NCBI GenBank assembly: GCA_016704465.1
Contig: JADJAD010000004.1
Location: forward strand, 620,001 to 684,000
Source of the DNA: Gemmatimonadota bacterium
GTDB lineage: Bacteria; Gemmatimonadota; Gemmatimonadetes; Gemmatimonadales; Gemmatimonadaceae
DNA length: 64,000 nt
Direction: 5' to 3'
The translations under genes and the position numbers were made by a program. This document shows positions 6,775 to 15,534 of this stretch, piece by piece (the first letter of the stretch is position 1; each line of letters opens with the position of its first letter). A model generated the notes under the pieces. The model had not been told where the DNA came from. It searched no databases and worked only from the letters and a program-made list of their open reading frames with translations.

Positions 6775-9009
6775 TCAGGCGAGCGCGCTCTCGGTCCCGG
6801 CATCGCCGGTAAAGAGGCAGGACGAGCGCGTGAGCGTCACCATGCGTGTCACCAGCTCGAGGTCGGGACCACCACCGTCGGCCGCGGGGCGCAATGCCAT
6901 GATGTCGAGGTCCGACTGCGACGCAGCCGCGAGGGCGGTCGCGATGTCACCCTCGAGGATCTCGGTCACCGCCGTCCCGGGAATGCGGCACAGGTCGATC
7001 AACTCCTTCAGGTTATCCCTGGCCAGCGACTCCGACGCGCCGTCCGGTATCACCGTCACCAGCCGCAACGGGGACTTCCACGCGCGCGACATGCGCAGCG
7101 CGGTCAGCACCGCGAGGTGGAAGTTCTCGGCGCTCAGGTACGTCCCGATGTCGACGCCGGGGGCGCGAAGCGGCGTCCAGAGCTTGAGGACGGAGGAGCG
7201 CCCCAGCGCGGCCTTCGGATGCAGTGCGAGCAGGAGCTGCCCCACTCCCAGTCGAGAGGCCTCGCGCAACACCCCTCGCAGGTCCGCGTATCGCTCGGTG
7301 TCGCTCGGCAGCCGCAAGAACAGGATGTTGGGGCTGAAGAACGCACTGCGCAGCACCTGGAGCCCGGTCACGATGCCGGTCGTATAGCCGGCAGAGTCCA
7401 CCGCGCAGTAGGTCGACATGGTCCCGCGCTGCCGGAACGTGTCGGAGAGCGCGTGCAGGCGCGGTGTGAGGTGGCCGACGCTGTCGGCCGTGGCGAGGCC
7501 CAGCAGCTTGATCGATCCCTCCGGCCGGCAGAGGTCGTTGAGGACGTTGAACTCACCGCGAACGTTGGCGGGATCCTCGACCGGGACCAGCAGGTTCGGC
7601 TTCCACGCTCGGCTGGTCGTGAGCTCCATGGTCATGACCCGCGCCGCCGACCACTCGGCGAACGCCTCGAGGATGACGCTGCGCACCGTGCCCGTGCGGG
7701 GAATGTCGCCCTGCCACAGGATCCACAGGTACAGCCCGATGACGAACGCCACCGCGATGAGCCCGAACGTCGGGTTCACGATGAACATGACGAACACACT
7801 GCCCAGCGCCCCCAGCAACGGCACAACTCGCGGCAGCCGCATGGTCGGGCGGAAGCTCATCATGCCCAGGCTCGATTCGGCCAGCATGACCACATTGACG
7901 ACCGTGTACGTGATCAGGAAGAACATCGTGATCAGCTCGGCGATCACGTTGAGGTGACGCGTCATCAGCGCGGCCAGCACCAGCACACCGGTGATCGCCG
8001 TCGCCCGTCGCGGCTCGCCGTTGGCCGCCGTGCGCGCCACCCAGTGGCCGGCGGGGATCAATCGGTCTGCGCCCATCGCCCGCAAGATGCGCGGTGCGCC
8101 CACGATGGATGTCAGCGCCGACGAGAACGTCGCGCCGAGCAGGCCGGCCACCACGATGCCGCCCCACCGCGACCGGTCGATCATGATGGTGTAGTTCCGC
8201 AGCAACTCGTCCGACGGAGCCGCACGCACGCGCCAGGAGACGAGGGCGATGTAGATCACGGCGCTCACGGCGATCGCCGAGAGCGTCCCGAGCGGGATGC
8301 TTCGGCGTGGGTCGCGCAGCTCTCCCGACATGTTGGCCCCCGCCATCACCCCGGTCACTGCGGGAAAGAAGACCGCGAACACCTGCCAGAAGTTGGTGCC
8401 GGCAAACGCGGTCCGCAGGGCGCCGGGATACGAACCCCAGAGGCTGACCTCACTCGGCGCGGTCCACACGCCCGGCGCGGTGAAGATCGCCACCAGCGAC
8501 AAGGCGATGACCGCCATGACCACGTACTGGATCCGGAACGCCAGCGTCGCGGAGAGCGAGGCGACGCCGAACACCACGACGAAGATGACGAGATCCACGA
8601 GCAGCGGGGAATGCGACGGGAAGATCCACAGCCACCCCTCGCGAAAGCCGAAGATGTACATCGCCGCCGCGAGCGCCTGCGACAGGTAGAGCGGCACCCC
8701 GACGCTCCCCCCGATCTCCAGGCCAAGCGCCTTGGAGATGATGGCGTAGGGACCGCCCGCCCCCAGCCGCGTGTTGGTCGCAATCGAGGAGAGCGAGAGG
8801 CCGGTGGCGAGCGTGATGCCGTTCGCGAGCAGGATGATCAGCAGGCCGCCGAGCAGGCCGGCATTGCCGACCACCCACCCAAGCCGCAGGTACATGATCA
8901 CGCCGAGGATCGTCAGGAGCGTCGGCGTGAAGACTCCGCCAAAGGTGCCGAACAGCTGCGGCATCGGTGCGCGCGCGCTCGGGTCGCGACCCGGAGCCTC
9001 TTCAGCCAT
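6775..9009 (-). CDS. SLC12/APC-superfamily cation-chloride-cotransporter-like permease
   Basis: A protein of 744 residues from the ATG at 9009 (GAAGAGA upstream); the longer frame to 9240 adds no conserved sequence. It opens with GTFGGVFTPTLLTILGVIMYLRLGWVVG, the signature first helix of the cation-chloride cotransporter branch of the APC superfamily, then about twelve membrane helices to residue 480 or so, including TGVMAGANMSGELRDPRRSIP. A soluble C-terminal region of about 270 residues resembles the cytosolic domain of SLC12 proteins. Bacterial members are presumed to move amino acids or ions, and the substrate here is unknown. It is probably the first gene of a minus-strand operon with the candidate selenoprotein 14 bp downstream. 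Confidence 0.85.
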   Translation of the reverse strand: MAEEAPGRDPSARAPMPQLFGTFGGVFTPTLLTILGVIMYLRLGWVVGNAGLLGGLLIILLANGITLATGLSLSSIATNTRLGAGGPYAIISKALGLEIGGSVGVPLYLSQALAAAMYIFGFREGWLWIFPSHSPLLVDLVIFVVVFGVASLSATLAFRIQYVVMAVIALSLVAIFTAPGVWTAPSEVSLWGSYPGALRTAFAGTNFWQVFAVFFPAVTGVMAGANMSGELRDPRRSIPLGTLSAIAVSAVIYIALVSWRVRAAPSDELLRNYTIMIDRSRWGGIVVAGLLGATFSSALTSIVGAPRILRAMGADRLIPAGHWVARTAANGEPRRATAITGVLVLAALMTRHLNVIAELITMFFLITYTVVNVVMLAESSLGMMSFRPTMRLPRVVPLLGALGSVFVMFIVNPTFGLIAVAFVIGLYLWILWQGDIPRTGTVRSVILEAFAEWSAARVMTMELTTSRAWKPNLLVPVEDPANVRGEFNVLNDLCRPEGSIKLLGLATADSVGHLTPRLHALSDTFRQRGTMSTYCAVDSAGYTTGIVTGLQVLRSAFFSPNILFLRLPSDTERYADLRGVLREASRLGVGQLLLALHPKAALGRSSVLKLWTPLRAPGVDIGTYLSAENFHLAVLTALRMSRAWKSPLRLVTVIPDGASESLARDNLKELIDLCRIPGTAVTEILEGDIATALAAASQSDLDIMALRPAADGGGPDLELVTRMVTLTRSSCLFTGDAGTESALA

Positions 9010-9192
9010 GGCGGATCTCTTCGAGGGCGGGACCGGCGTGCCGGAGCATGTGCGCTGCGGCGATTCCGACGGCCGACCTAACGATGCAGGTGTCCCCACC
9101 CGATGCTTCGCCCATCGAACTCCCGCCCTGCAACACCGCCACATCCTATCCCCGGGCGCGCTCCTCAGCAATAGCGGCCAGCCGCGAACGGC

Positions 9193-9224
9193 GCACGGGG
9201 CCGGACGACTGTCCGGCCCCGTGC
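9193..9224. terminator. Perfect 14-bp hairpin between two minus-strand genes
   Basis: The arms gcacggggccggac (9193-9206) and gtccggccccgtgc (9211-9224) pair perfectly around a four-base loop. It sits 33 bp downstream of the small secreted-protein gene. No T run follows on either strand, so this is a terminator-like or mRNA 3'-end structure rather than a textbook intrinsic terminator. Confidence 0.5.
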
Positions 9225-9256
9225 ACGTCCCGCGATGCAACCCGCTCGCGACCAGA

Positions 9257-9631
9257 TCAGAAGGGCGGAATGACCAGCCCGACCACGTCGCCCTGGCTCA
9301 CGATCACGTGGTCGGAGAGCGACGACCGTCGCGACGCAAACGGGCGGACCAGGAAGCGCAGGTTCTCCGCCCCGATGATCATGTACGATGGCAGGACGAA
9401 CTCGGCTTTCGTCAGGCCGGTGATCCGCCCGAGGCGCACGGAGCGAACCCCCTGGACGACGTAGATCGTCGCATCGTTGAAGTTCTGGTTGTCCACTTCG
9501 ACGATCGTGCGACCCGCCGTCGCGCTCGCGAGGCTCGCTGTATCGGCCGGTGCGATGTACGCCACCGGGACGCCGGTTACACCTGCCGCCATGACGGCGC
9601 TCAGGGCGAGGTGGAGCAGTATGGATGACAT
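9257..9631 (-). CDS. Small secreted protein of unknown function
   Basis: A protein of 124 residues with an N-terminal signal sequence (LLHLALSAVMAAGVTGVPVAYIA), so it is probably periplasmic. The mature part is beta-rich: GRTIVEVDNQNFNDATIYVV, then SVRLGRITGL and a C-terminal VIVSQGDVVGLVIPPF. It has no cysteine and no recognised domain. The core (valued segments around VDNQNFNDATIY and VRLGRITG) resembles short Ig-like secreted proteins common in this kind of genome, but that is only a resemblance. It is divergent from the serine hydrolase gene at 9946, with a repeat-bearing 314-bp intergenic region between them. Confidence 0.75.
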   Translation of the reverse strand: MSSILLHLALSAVMAAGVTGVPVAYIAPADTASLASATAGRTIVEVDNQNFNDATIYVVQGVRSVRLGRITGLTKAEFVLPSYMIIGAENLRFLVRPFASRRSSLSDHVIVSQGDVVGLVIPPF

Positions 9632-9945
9632 GGGGCCTCAGTCGTATGGGTACGATGAGACTTACCCCGAAATGCAGGCGGACGTTCCGTGTGCGACGTG
9701 GCGTCGCGCGACATGGCGTGCTCGTTTACGATGCGTTCAGGCCCTCACGGCGTCGGCAGCTCGATGCCTCCCGGTGCCTGCAGCCCGGTGCCTGCAGCCC
9801 GGTGCCTGCAGCCCGGTGCCTGCAGCCCGGTGCCTGCAGCCCGGTGCCGACATCCCGGTGCTCGCCCCCCACTCGCGAACCTTCTCGTCGTGACGCATCG
9901 TATGGCAGCCCGTCGCCCTCGCTGACCGACTCCAGCCCAGGTCCC
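9632..9945. other. Divergent intergenic region, 314 bp
   Basis: The region lies between the divergent starts of the small secreted protein and the serine hydrolase. Promoters for both must lie here or close by, but none matches well enough to mark. Its centre holds the 14-bp tandem repeat at 9770-9839. Confidence 0.5.
9770..9839. repeat. 14-bp tandem repeat, five perfect copies
   Basis: The unit CCCGGTGCCTGCAG is repeated exactly five times, followed by two degraded copies to about 9863. Each copy contains a PstI-type CTGCAG palindrome. It lies 80-175 bp upstream of the serine hydrolase start, where copy-number change would alter the spacing of the untranslated leader or promoter. Confidence 0.9.
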
Positions 9946-11619
9946 ATGTTTCCGCGCGCTTTCGTTCGCACCGCCCTGCTGCTTGCCGCGCTGCATGCCG
10001 CGCTACTGACCGCGCCCGTCGCCACCGCCCGCGCACAGGGGCTCCCGGACTCCACCGTGCAGCGAATCGACCGGCTGTTCAGCCGCTTCGACTCCACCTC
10101 CCCGGGCTGCCTCGTCGGCGTGGGACGGGGGAGCGAGGCGCTCGTCGCCAAGGGCTACGGCATGGCCAACCTCGAGTACCAGGTCCCGCTCACGCGCGGC
10201 TCGATCTCCGAGTCGGGCTCGGTCGCGAAGCAGTTCACGGCCGCGGCGCTCGTCCTGTTGCAGCTGGACGGGAAGCTCTCGCTCGAGGACGACGTCCGCC
10301 GGTATGTCCCCGAGGTCCCCGACTTCGGGGCGACGATCACCCTGCGCCACCTGCTGACGCATACCAGCGGCCTGCGTGACCAGTGGGCGCTGCTCGGACT
10401 GATGGACCGCAGCCCCGGCAGCGAGGTCCATACGCACGCCGAGATCCTCGATCTCGTGCACCGGCAGCAGGACCTCAACTTCCCGGTTGGGAGCGAGTAC
10501 CTGTACAGCAACACCGGCTACGTGCTCGCCGCGACGGTCGTCTCGCGTGTGAGCGGCATGCCCTTCGCACAGTTCAGCCACGAGCGGATCTTCAAGCCGT
10601 TAGGCATGACGCACACCGAGTGGCGCGACGACTTCCGCCGCGTGGTCCCGGGGCGGGCCACCGCCTATCGCTTCGAGGGCGGACACTGGCTGCAGGACAT
10701 GCCGTTCACGCAGGTGCACGGCAACGGCGGCTTGCTGAGCACCATCGATGACCTGCTGCGCTGGAACGCCGCCCTCACCACCGGCTTTCCCGGGCACCCC
10801 GGCCTCACCGCGCAGCTCGAGGCGACGCAGCGGCTGACCACGGGACGCCAGCTCGACTACGCCCTCGGCCTCAGCGTGTCGCCATGGGCCCCGGGCGTGC
10901 GCGAGGTCGGACACTCGGGCTCCACGGCTGGCTACAGGACCTGGATGGCGCGCTACCCCGAGGCCGGCAGCTCCGTCGTGGTGTGGTGCAACGCCGCGAC
11001 GGCCAACGCCGGCGCGCTCGGCCGACAGGTGGCCGAGCTGGTCGTGCCTCGAAGCGCGCCCGCCCGCGTCGCCCCGATGCCAGTGGGCTCCGACGCGCGC
11101 GCGCGCGTGACCGGCAGCTACCGTGACCCACGCACCGACGCCTTCCTGAACATCGTCGCCGTCGGTGACTTCCTGCGTGTCATCGGCCCATCGTCCGACT
11201 CGCTCCGGCCCGACGGTCCCCCAGGCCGATTCACCACCAGCTCCGGGCACAAACTCTCTTTTGCCCCGACCGACGCGCGCGCGACATCCTTGCGCCTGCA
11301 GACCCCGGACGGCGACGTCATGGAGATGGCCGCCACACCACCACGAACGCCGTCGGTGCCGGAGCTGGCATCGTACGCGGGGACATACCGCTCCCCGGAA
11401 CTCGGCTCCACCATCGTCCTGCGCGCGGAAAACGGCCGCCTGCTGGCGCGCATCTCACCGGACGACGAATCGGCGCTCGTCCCGTTCTACGAGGACGGGT
11501 TCCGCGTCGCCCAATCGGGGATGACGATTCGCTTCATCCGCGACGCCGCGGGAAGGGTTGCCGGCGCGCGCGTCTTCGCCGGACGCGCCCGCAACGTGCG
11601 ATACGAACGCATCCCGTGA
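9946..11619 (+). CDS. Secreted serine hydrolase of the beta-lactamase/class C (PBP4*) family
   Basis: A protein of 557 residues from the ATG at 9946, which gives a signal peptide (RTALLLAALHAALLTAPVATARA). The catalytic Ser/Lys pair is S92-V-A-K95, followed by Y187-S-N189 and H323-S-G325 in place of KTG, the standard three motifs of class C beta-lactamase-fold hydrolases. After about residue 350 comes a second, beta-rich domain with repeated SYRDP/TYRSPELGS segments like the lipocalin-type C-terminal domains attached to such enzymes. Family members are D-amino-peptidases, esterases or penicillin-binding proteins, so beta-lactam resistance should not be assumed. No close partner genes are evident. 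Confidence 0.87.
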   Translation: MFPRAFVRTALLLAALHAALLTAPVATARAQGLPDSTVQRIDRLFSRFDSTSPGCLVGVGRGSEALVAKGYGMANLEYQVPLTRGSISESGSVAKQFTAAALVLLQLDGKLSLEDDVRRYVPEVPDFGATITLRHLLTHTSGLRDQWALLGLMDRSPGSEVHTHAEILDLVHRQQDLNFPVGSEYLYSNTGYVLAATVVSRVSGMPFAQFSHERIFKPLGMTHTEWRDDFRRVVPGRATAYRFEGGHWLQDMPFTQVHGNGGLLSTIDDLLRWNAALTTGFPGHPGLTAQLEATQRLTTGRQLDYALGLSVSPWAPGVREVGHSGSTAGYRTWMARYPEAGSSVVVWCNAATANAGALGRQVAELVVPRSAPARVAPMPVGSDARARVTGSYRDPRTDAFLNIVAVGDFLRVIGPSSDSLRPDGPPGRFTTSSGHKLSFAPTDARATSLRLQTPDGDVMEMAATPPRTPSVPELASYAGTYRSPELGSTIVLRAENGRLLARISPDDESALVPFYEDGFRVAQSGMTIRFIRDAAGRVAGARVFAGRARNVRYERIP

Positions 11620-11630
11620 CCGCGGTCGCG

Positions 11631-12344
11631 TCAGCCCCCGTCGGGGCGGGAGACGGGAGGCTCGTGACGCAGCAAGCCCTGCTCCATGGCGAAGCGCGTG
11701 AGCCCCGCCGCACTGCGAATCCCGAGCTTGCGCACCACGCTGTCGCGATGCGCCTCGACCGTGCGCGCGCTGATGCCGAGTTGGGCGGCGATCTCCTTGT
11801 TCAGCAGGCCGGTCGCGACCAGCGTCAGCACCTCGCGCTCACGGTTGGTCAGCGTGTCGAGCGTGGGTAGGCTCGGAAGGGTCGAAAGGGCGGCGGCAAC
11901 CGGAGGCAACGGGGCCGCATCGCTGCGCAGCACTTCTGTCAGCCGCTTGGCGACCGCAGGGCTGAAGTAGGCGTCGCCCGAGTGCACCGCGCGCACGGCG
12001 GCGCGCAGGTCGGCCGGGGTGGTGTCCTTCCTCAGGTAGCCGTGTGCCCCGGCGCGCACGCTCTCCAGCACGTATTCCGCGTCATCGTGCACACTGAGCA
12101 TGAGGACGCGCGACTCCGGCACGGCCTGACGCAGGCGCTGGGCGGTGACCAGTCCCGAGTCGCCCGGCATCGTGATGTCGAGCAGGATCACGTCGGGACG
12201 CTCACGCGCGGCGATCGCCATCGCCTCGGCGCTGTTCGCCGCCTCGCCCACCACCTCGAAGTCCGCATCGGACTGCAGCACCTGCCGCAATCCCTCGCGT
12301 ACGATCCCGTGGTCGTCCACCACAAGGACCCGGATGGGGGTCAC
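11631..12344 (-). CDS. NarL/FixJ-family response regulator
   Basis: A protein of 237 residues with a GTG start whose first bases overlap the stop of the histidine kinase gene (GTGA). The receiver domain covers residues 4-120: acidic pair D10-D11, phospho-acceptor D56 in LLDITMP, and K104 in YLRKD. A Pro/Ala-rich linker is followed by a LuxR-type helix-turn-helix (LTNREREVLTLVATGLLNKEIA, then ARTVEAHRDSVVRKLGI). It should be phosphorylated by the co-encoded kinase and act as a DNA-binding transcription factor. Its targets cannot be told from this window. Confidence 0.93.
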   Translation of the reverse strand: MTPIRVLVVDDHGIVREGLRQVLQSDADFEVVGEAANSAEAMAIAARERPDVILLDITMPGDSGLVTAQRLRQAVPESRVLMLSVHDDAEYVLESVRAGAHGYLRKDTTPADLRAAVRAVHSGDAYFSPAVAKRLTEVLRSDAAPLPPVAAALSTLPSLPTLDTLTNREREVLTLVATGLLNKEIAAQLGISARTVEAHRDSVVRKLGIRSAAGLTRFAMEQGLLRHEPPVSRPDGG

Positions 12345-14122
12345 TGCGCCCCCGCCGCGTGGAGCGGGACGCGAATGGAAAGGTGTAGTCCACCCCGGCT
12401 CGACGGTCGCAGGGTCACGGTGCCGCCCAACGATCCGATGCGTTCACGCATGCCAGCCAGTCCCATGTGTCCCTCACGCTGGAGTTGCTCGGGGTCGAGC
12501 GGTGCATCCACACCCGTCCCGTCGTCCTGCACATCGAGGGCGAGCGCGCCGTCCTCGAGATGGAGCGTGACCCAGACGCGTCGGGCCCGGGCGTGCCGCG
12601 CCACGTTCGACAGCGCCTCCTGCATGGCGCGAAAGAGGGCGAGTTCGGCATCGTCGGTTAGCGCCGGCGCGTCGTCGGGCGCGGCCAGCGCCACCTCGAT
12701 CCCGCACTGTCCCTCGAAGCTGACGGCCAGCGAGCGGAGCGCGGGGACGAGCCCCAGATCGTCCAGGACCGTCGGTCGCAGCGTTTCGGTGACGTTACGA
12801 ATGCTGCGCATCCCTTCGTCGACCAGCGACACGGCCCGGTCGAGCCCACTCGCCACGTCGCCTGCGACGCGCTCGCGCAGCAACCCGAGTTGCAGCTTGA
12901 CCGCCGAGAAGACCTGCGCCGTCTCGTCATGCAGCTCGAGCGAGATGCGGCGGCGTTCTTCCTCATGCTGGTCGATCATCCGGCTCGACAGGCGCGTGAG
13001 TTCGGCGGTGCGCGCCTGCAGGCGCCGCGTCAGTTCGGCCGAGTCGAGCGCGGCCCCGATCTGCTGCCCCAGGGCGACGAGAAAGGCGTCATCGAGCGCC
13101 GTGAACGGATTCCGCACGTCGCCCACCAGGACGAGTGCCGCCGTCCCCTCGGTGGCCCGCGGGATCGGGAGGGCGGCCGCGTAGGCGAACGACCGCGCAT
13201 CGGGCGATGCCCCTCGCGGCCATCCCCCCCGCACACTCGCGTGCCGGGTGCTGATGGCCGCGCGCACCAGCGACTTCCCACTCTCCGGCAGGGTTGCCCC
13301 CGTCCAGCTGGAACACTCTCCCACCCCGCGCTCCAGCTGCACCGTTTCGCCCACGCGCGTGAAGAGTGCCGCGCCACGGGTGGCCGGGAGGGTCATGGCC
13401 CGCCCGAGCAGCCCGTCCATGTCATCGCCCTTTGCCCCCGTGGTCGTTATCCCGGCGAGCGACGTGAGCGCGGTGAACCCCTGGCGCAGCTCGTCGAGCA
13501 CCAGGACGGTCAGGCCGGTGGCAGTGGCCAGGAGGAAGGCGATGTCGAGATAGTAGCCCCACGGCGTCCAGGCACCGCGTGCGCGCAGGAAGGGATAGTC
13601 GAGATGGTGGATCGCCCACAGCAGGAGCGCGATGGCGAGGAATCGCGCCCCGCCTACCCTGGTCCGTTGCCAGTGCCGCCAGAAGACGGCCCCCGCCCAG
13701 AGTGTGACAAACGACAGGAAGAGTACCGCCGGGAGCGCTGCCCAGAAGAAGTCTTCCATCACGTAGATGGCGACGTACGACCAGGCCACCGGGAAGAGCA
13801 TGGCCACCAGGTAGCGCGCGCGGAATTCCAGCTGACGGGAGAACACGACGGCCGACCACAGGAGCGCGATCGCCGTCCATCCCGTGACGACCTGGTGCCA
13901 GTACAGCCACCCGCTCTGCTGCGTGAGCAGGAACGCGATAATGGCGAGCAGGCGAAGCAGGTAGAGTGCCCACGTGACCGAGAACCAGGCGAAGTGCGGT
14001 TTTCGGTACCGTCGGTACAGGAAGCCGGCATAGGCGGTCAGCCCGAGCGCGACCGCCACCTGCAGGATGGCAGCGTCGAGTTCGACCGCGGACGCGGAGA
14101 GGGGAAGCGCGGGCTGGAGCAC
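12341..14122 (-). CDS. Membrane sensor histidine kinase (HisKA_3/NarL type)
   Basis: A protein of 593 residues. The N-terminal 210 residues contain about seven membrane helices, a sensor layout like 7TM receptor kinases, with aromatic residues that could contact a hydrophobic ligand. A GAF-like region follows (about residues 235-360), then a HisKA_3 dimerisation helix with the phospho-acceptor H398 in ISLELHDETAQ, and a HATPase domain (EALSNVARHARA, VQDDGTGVD, GHMGLAGMRERI). It overlaps the response regulator by four bases, so the two form a coupled two-component system. The signal is unknown. Confidence 0.92.
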   Translation of the reverse strand: MLQPALPLSASAVELDAAILQVAVALGLTAYAGFLYRRYRKPHFAWFSVTWALYLLRLLAIIAFLLTQQSGWLYWHQVVTGWTAIALLWSAVVFSRQLEFRARYLVAMLFPVAWSYVAIYVMEDFFWAALPAVLFLSFVTLWAGAVFWRHWQRTRVGGARFLAIALLLWAIHHLDYPFLRARGAWTPWGYYLDIAFLLATATGLTVLVLDELRQGFTALTSLAGITTTGAKGDDMDGLLGRAMTLPATRGAALFTRVGETVQLERGVGECSSWTGATLPESGKSLVRAAISTRHASVRGGWPRGASPDARSFAYAAALPIPRATEGTAALVLVGDVRNPFTALDDAFLVALGQQIGAALDSAELTRRLQARTAELTRLSSRMIDQHEEERRRISLELHDETAQVFSAVKLQLGLLRERVAGDVASGLDRAVSLVDEGMRSIRNVTETLRPTVLDDLGLVPALRSLAVSFEGQCGIEVALAAPDDAPALTDDAELALFRAMQEALSNVARHARARRVWVTLHLEDGALALDVQDDGTGVDAPLDPEQLQREGHMGLAGMRERIGSLGGTVTLRPSSRGGLHLSIRVPLHAAGAQ

Positions 14123-14160
14123 GAGCGCAAGCTAGGGGAACACGGCGCCGAACGGGGCAC

Positions 14161-14195
14161 GAAAAGCGAACGGCGCCCTCGAGGGCGCCGTTCGC
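14161..14195 (-). terminator. Intrinsic terminator of the sigma/anti-sigma operon
   Basis: A perfect 30-bp palindrome at 14166-14195 (arms of 15) is followed on the minus strand by TTTTC. It lies 58 bp after the anti-sigma gene and 39 bp upstream of the histidine kinase start, so it separates the two minus-strand transcription units. Confidence 0.85.
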
Positions 14196-14253
14196 ACACA
14201 GTACCATCCGCGCGGTCGACCGCGTCGCACGCGATCGTCGAGCGAGTCCCGTC

Positions 14254-14679
14254 CTATCGCAGCAGCGCCTGCGCAACGATGATGCCGAGCGTGAACAGCG
14301 CTGCGCCAGCGGCGAACGCAACCGCCGGGTTCATCCGGACCTCCTTGCGGTACCAGGGCTCCACCGAGCGGGCCGGCGTTGCGAGGGGCGGCAAGGCGTC
14401 CATGATCTTCGCCGAGAGATGGACGGGCGTCATCATGCGACGACGCTTGTCCGTCTCCTCGCCGAGGCGACGCCAGAACTCCACGGAGCGGGCGGCGTCG
14501 CCGCGCAGCCCGGTCGGCTCCGACAGCTCGCCATCGAGCCAGCGATTGATCACGTCGGGGGCGGCCACGGGCGACAACGGCACCTCACGCTCGAGCGACC
14601 CTCCCATCTCGTCGGCGGTCGGGCGCAGGGGGCGTTCACGCTCGCTGCGGCCGTCGCGCTCGTCATGTCTGTCGAGCAT
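14254..14679 (-). CDS. Putative anti-sigma factor, single membrane helix
   Basis: A protein of 141 residues whose ATG overlaps the stop of the ECF sigma gene (TAATG), with GAGGAG inside the end of the sigma gene as ribosome-binding site. The cytoplasmic part is charged and contains APDVINRWLDGELSEP, resembling the helical sigma-binding region of anti-sigma factors, but it has no cysteine at all, so it is not a zinc-binding (ZAS) type. One C-terminal membrane helix (AVAFAAGAALFTLGIIVAQALL) would tether it to the inner membrane with almost no periplasmic part. The role rests mainly on position and shape. Confidence 0.75.
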   Translation of the reverse strand: MLDRHDERDGRSERERPLRPTADEMGGSLEREVPLSPVAAPDVINRWLDGELSEPTGLRGDAARSVEFWRRLGEETDKRRRMMTPVHLSAKIMDALPPLATPARSVEPWYRKEVRMNPAVAFAAGAALFTLGIIVAQALLR

Positions 14680-15245
14680 TAGGCGTATTTCTCCTCTAGA
14701 AGAGCCTGGAGCGCCTCACGCGCGCGATGCACGCGCATCTTGAGCGCCCCGACTGTGGTACCCAATAGATCAGCCATTTCCTCGTACGACCGTCCTTCCA
14801 CGTGCTTCATGATGAACGCTTCCCGCAGCGACGGGGGCAGCTGCCCCAGGGCCACGTCGAGGTCATCGCGAAGTTCCGTACGGTCCAACTCCTCGGCGGG
14901 CGTCGCGTACGAAGTGGGCTGGTCGTCCTCTTCGTAGCTCAGGTGCGTCCGGCGAATGTTCTTCAGCCAGTCCTTGCACCCGTTGGCCACAATGCGGAAC
15001 ACCCAGGCATCGAACCGGCCACGCACCTCGGAGAGATGCTGGAATGCCTTGATGAACGACATCTGGAGGATGTCTTCCGCGACGTCCGGACTTCCCGTCA
15101 TGCCCAAGGCATGTCGGTAGAGCGGATCGCTGTAGCGCTGGATCAAGACACCGAAGGAGTTGCGGTCACCCGCAAGCACCTTGGTGATGATCTCCTGGTC
15201 GGCCTCGAGCTGATCTATCGGAGAGGCGGGCACCGTTGTCTTCAC
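14679..15245 (-). CDS. ECF RNA polymerase sigma factor
   Basis: About 188 residues from a GTG at 15245, chosen because family similarity begins there (VKTTVPASPIDQLEAD); the longer frame to 15587 is Arg/Pro-rich noise. Region 2 is clear (SFGVLIQRYSDPLYRHALGM, then AEDILQMSFIKAFQHL and RFDAWVFRIVANGCKDWL), and region 4 holds the helix-turn-helix (RSYEEMADLLGTTVGALKMR). No strong ribosome-binding site precedes the GTG. Coupled overlap with the membrane anti-sigma gene suggests release in response to an envelope signal. The targets are unknown. Confidence 0.92.
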   Translation of the reverse strand: MKTTVPASPIDQLEADQEIITKVLAGDRNSFGVLIQRYSDPLYRHALGMTGSPDVAEDILQMSFIKAFQHLSEVRGRFDAWVFRIVANGCKDWLKNIRRTHLSYEEDDQPTSYATPAEELDRTELRDDLDVALGQLPPSLREAFIMKHVEGRSYEEMADLLGTTVGALKMRVHRAREALQALLEEKYA

Positions 15246-15534
15246 GGCGCTAGCATAACCGCTTTTCGCGGCGCTCGATAGTCCCGCACGGGGCGCGTTG
15301 GAAGGTGCAAGTACCGTCACGCCTGAAAGACGATCGAGTCCGGAAACGGGTAACACGAAAACAGTAAATCTCCGGACGCTTCGGCCGATACTACCCGGCC
15401 GCGCGTCGCTGCCCGGGGTTGGGACGGCCCGGCGCACACTCGCTCGCCGCGCGACAACGCCCCGACGACTCCCCTCGGCGCTCGCCTCCGTCCCGCCTCC
15501 GGCGCTCCCGGCATGGGGCGCCTGACGCGCCGGG

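Noticed and set aside
9770..9839. CRISPR or attachment-site repeat
   Set aside because: Copies are directly adjacent with no spacers, and no integrase is near.
9946..11619. Beta-lactamase (resistance gene)
   Set aside because: Only the general class C fold motifs are present; the third motif is HSG and there is an extra C-terminal domain, so a resistance function is not supported.
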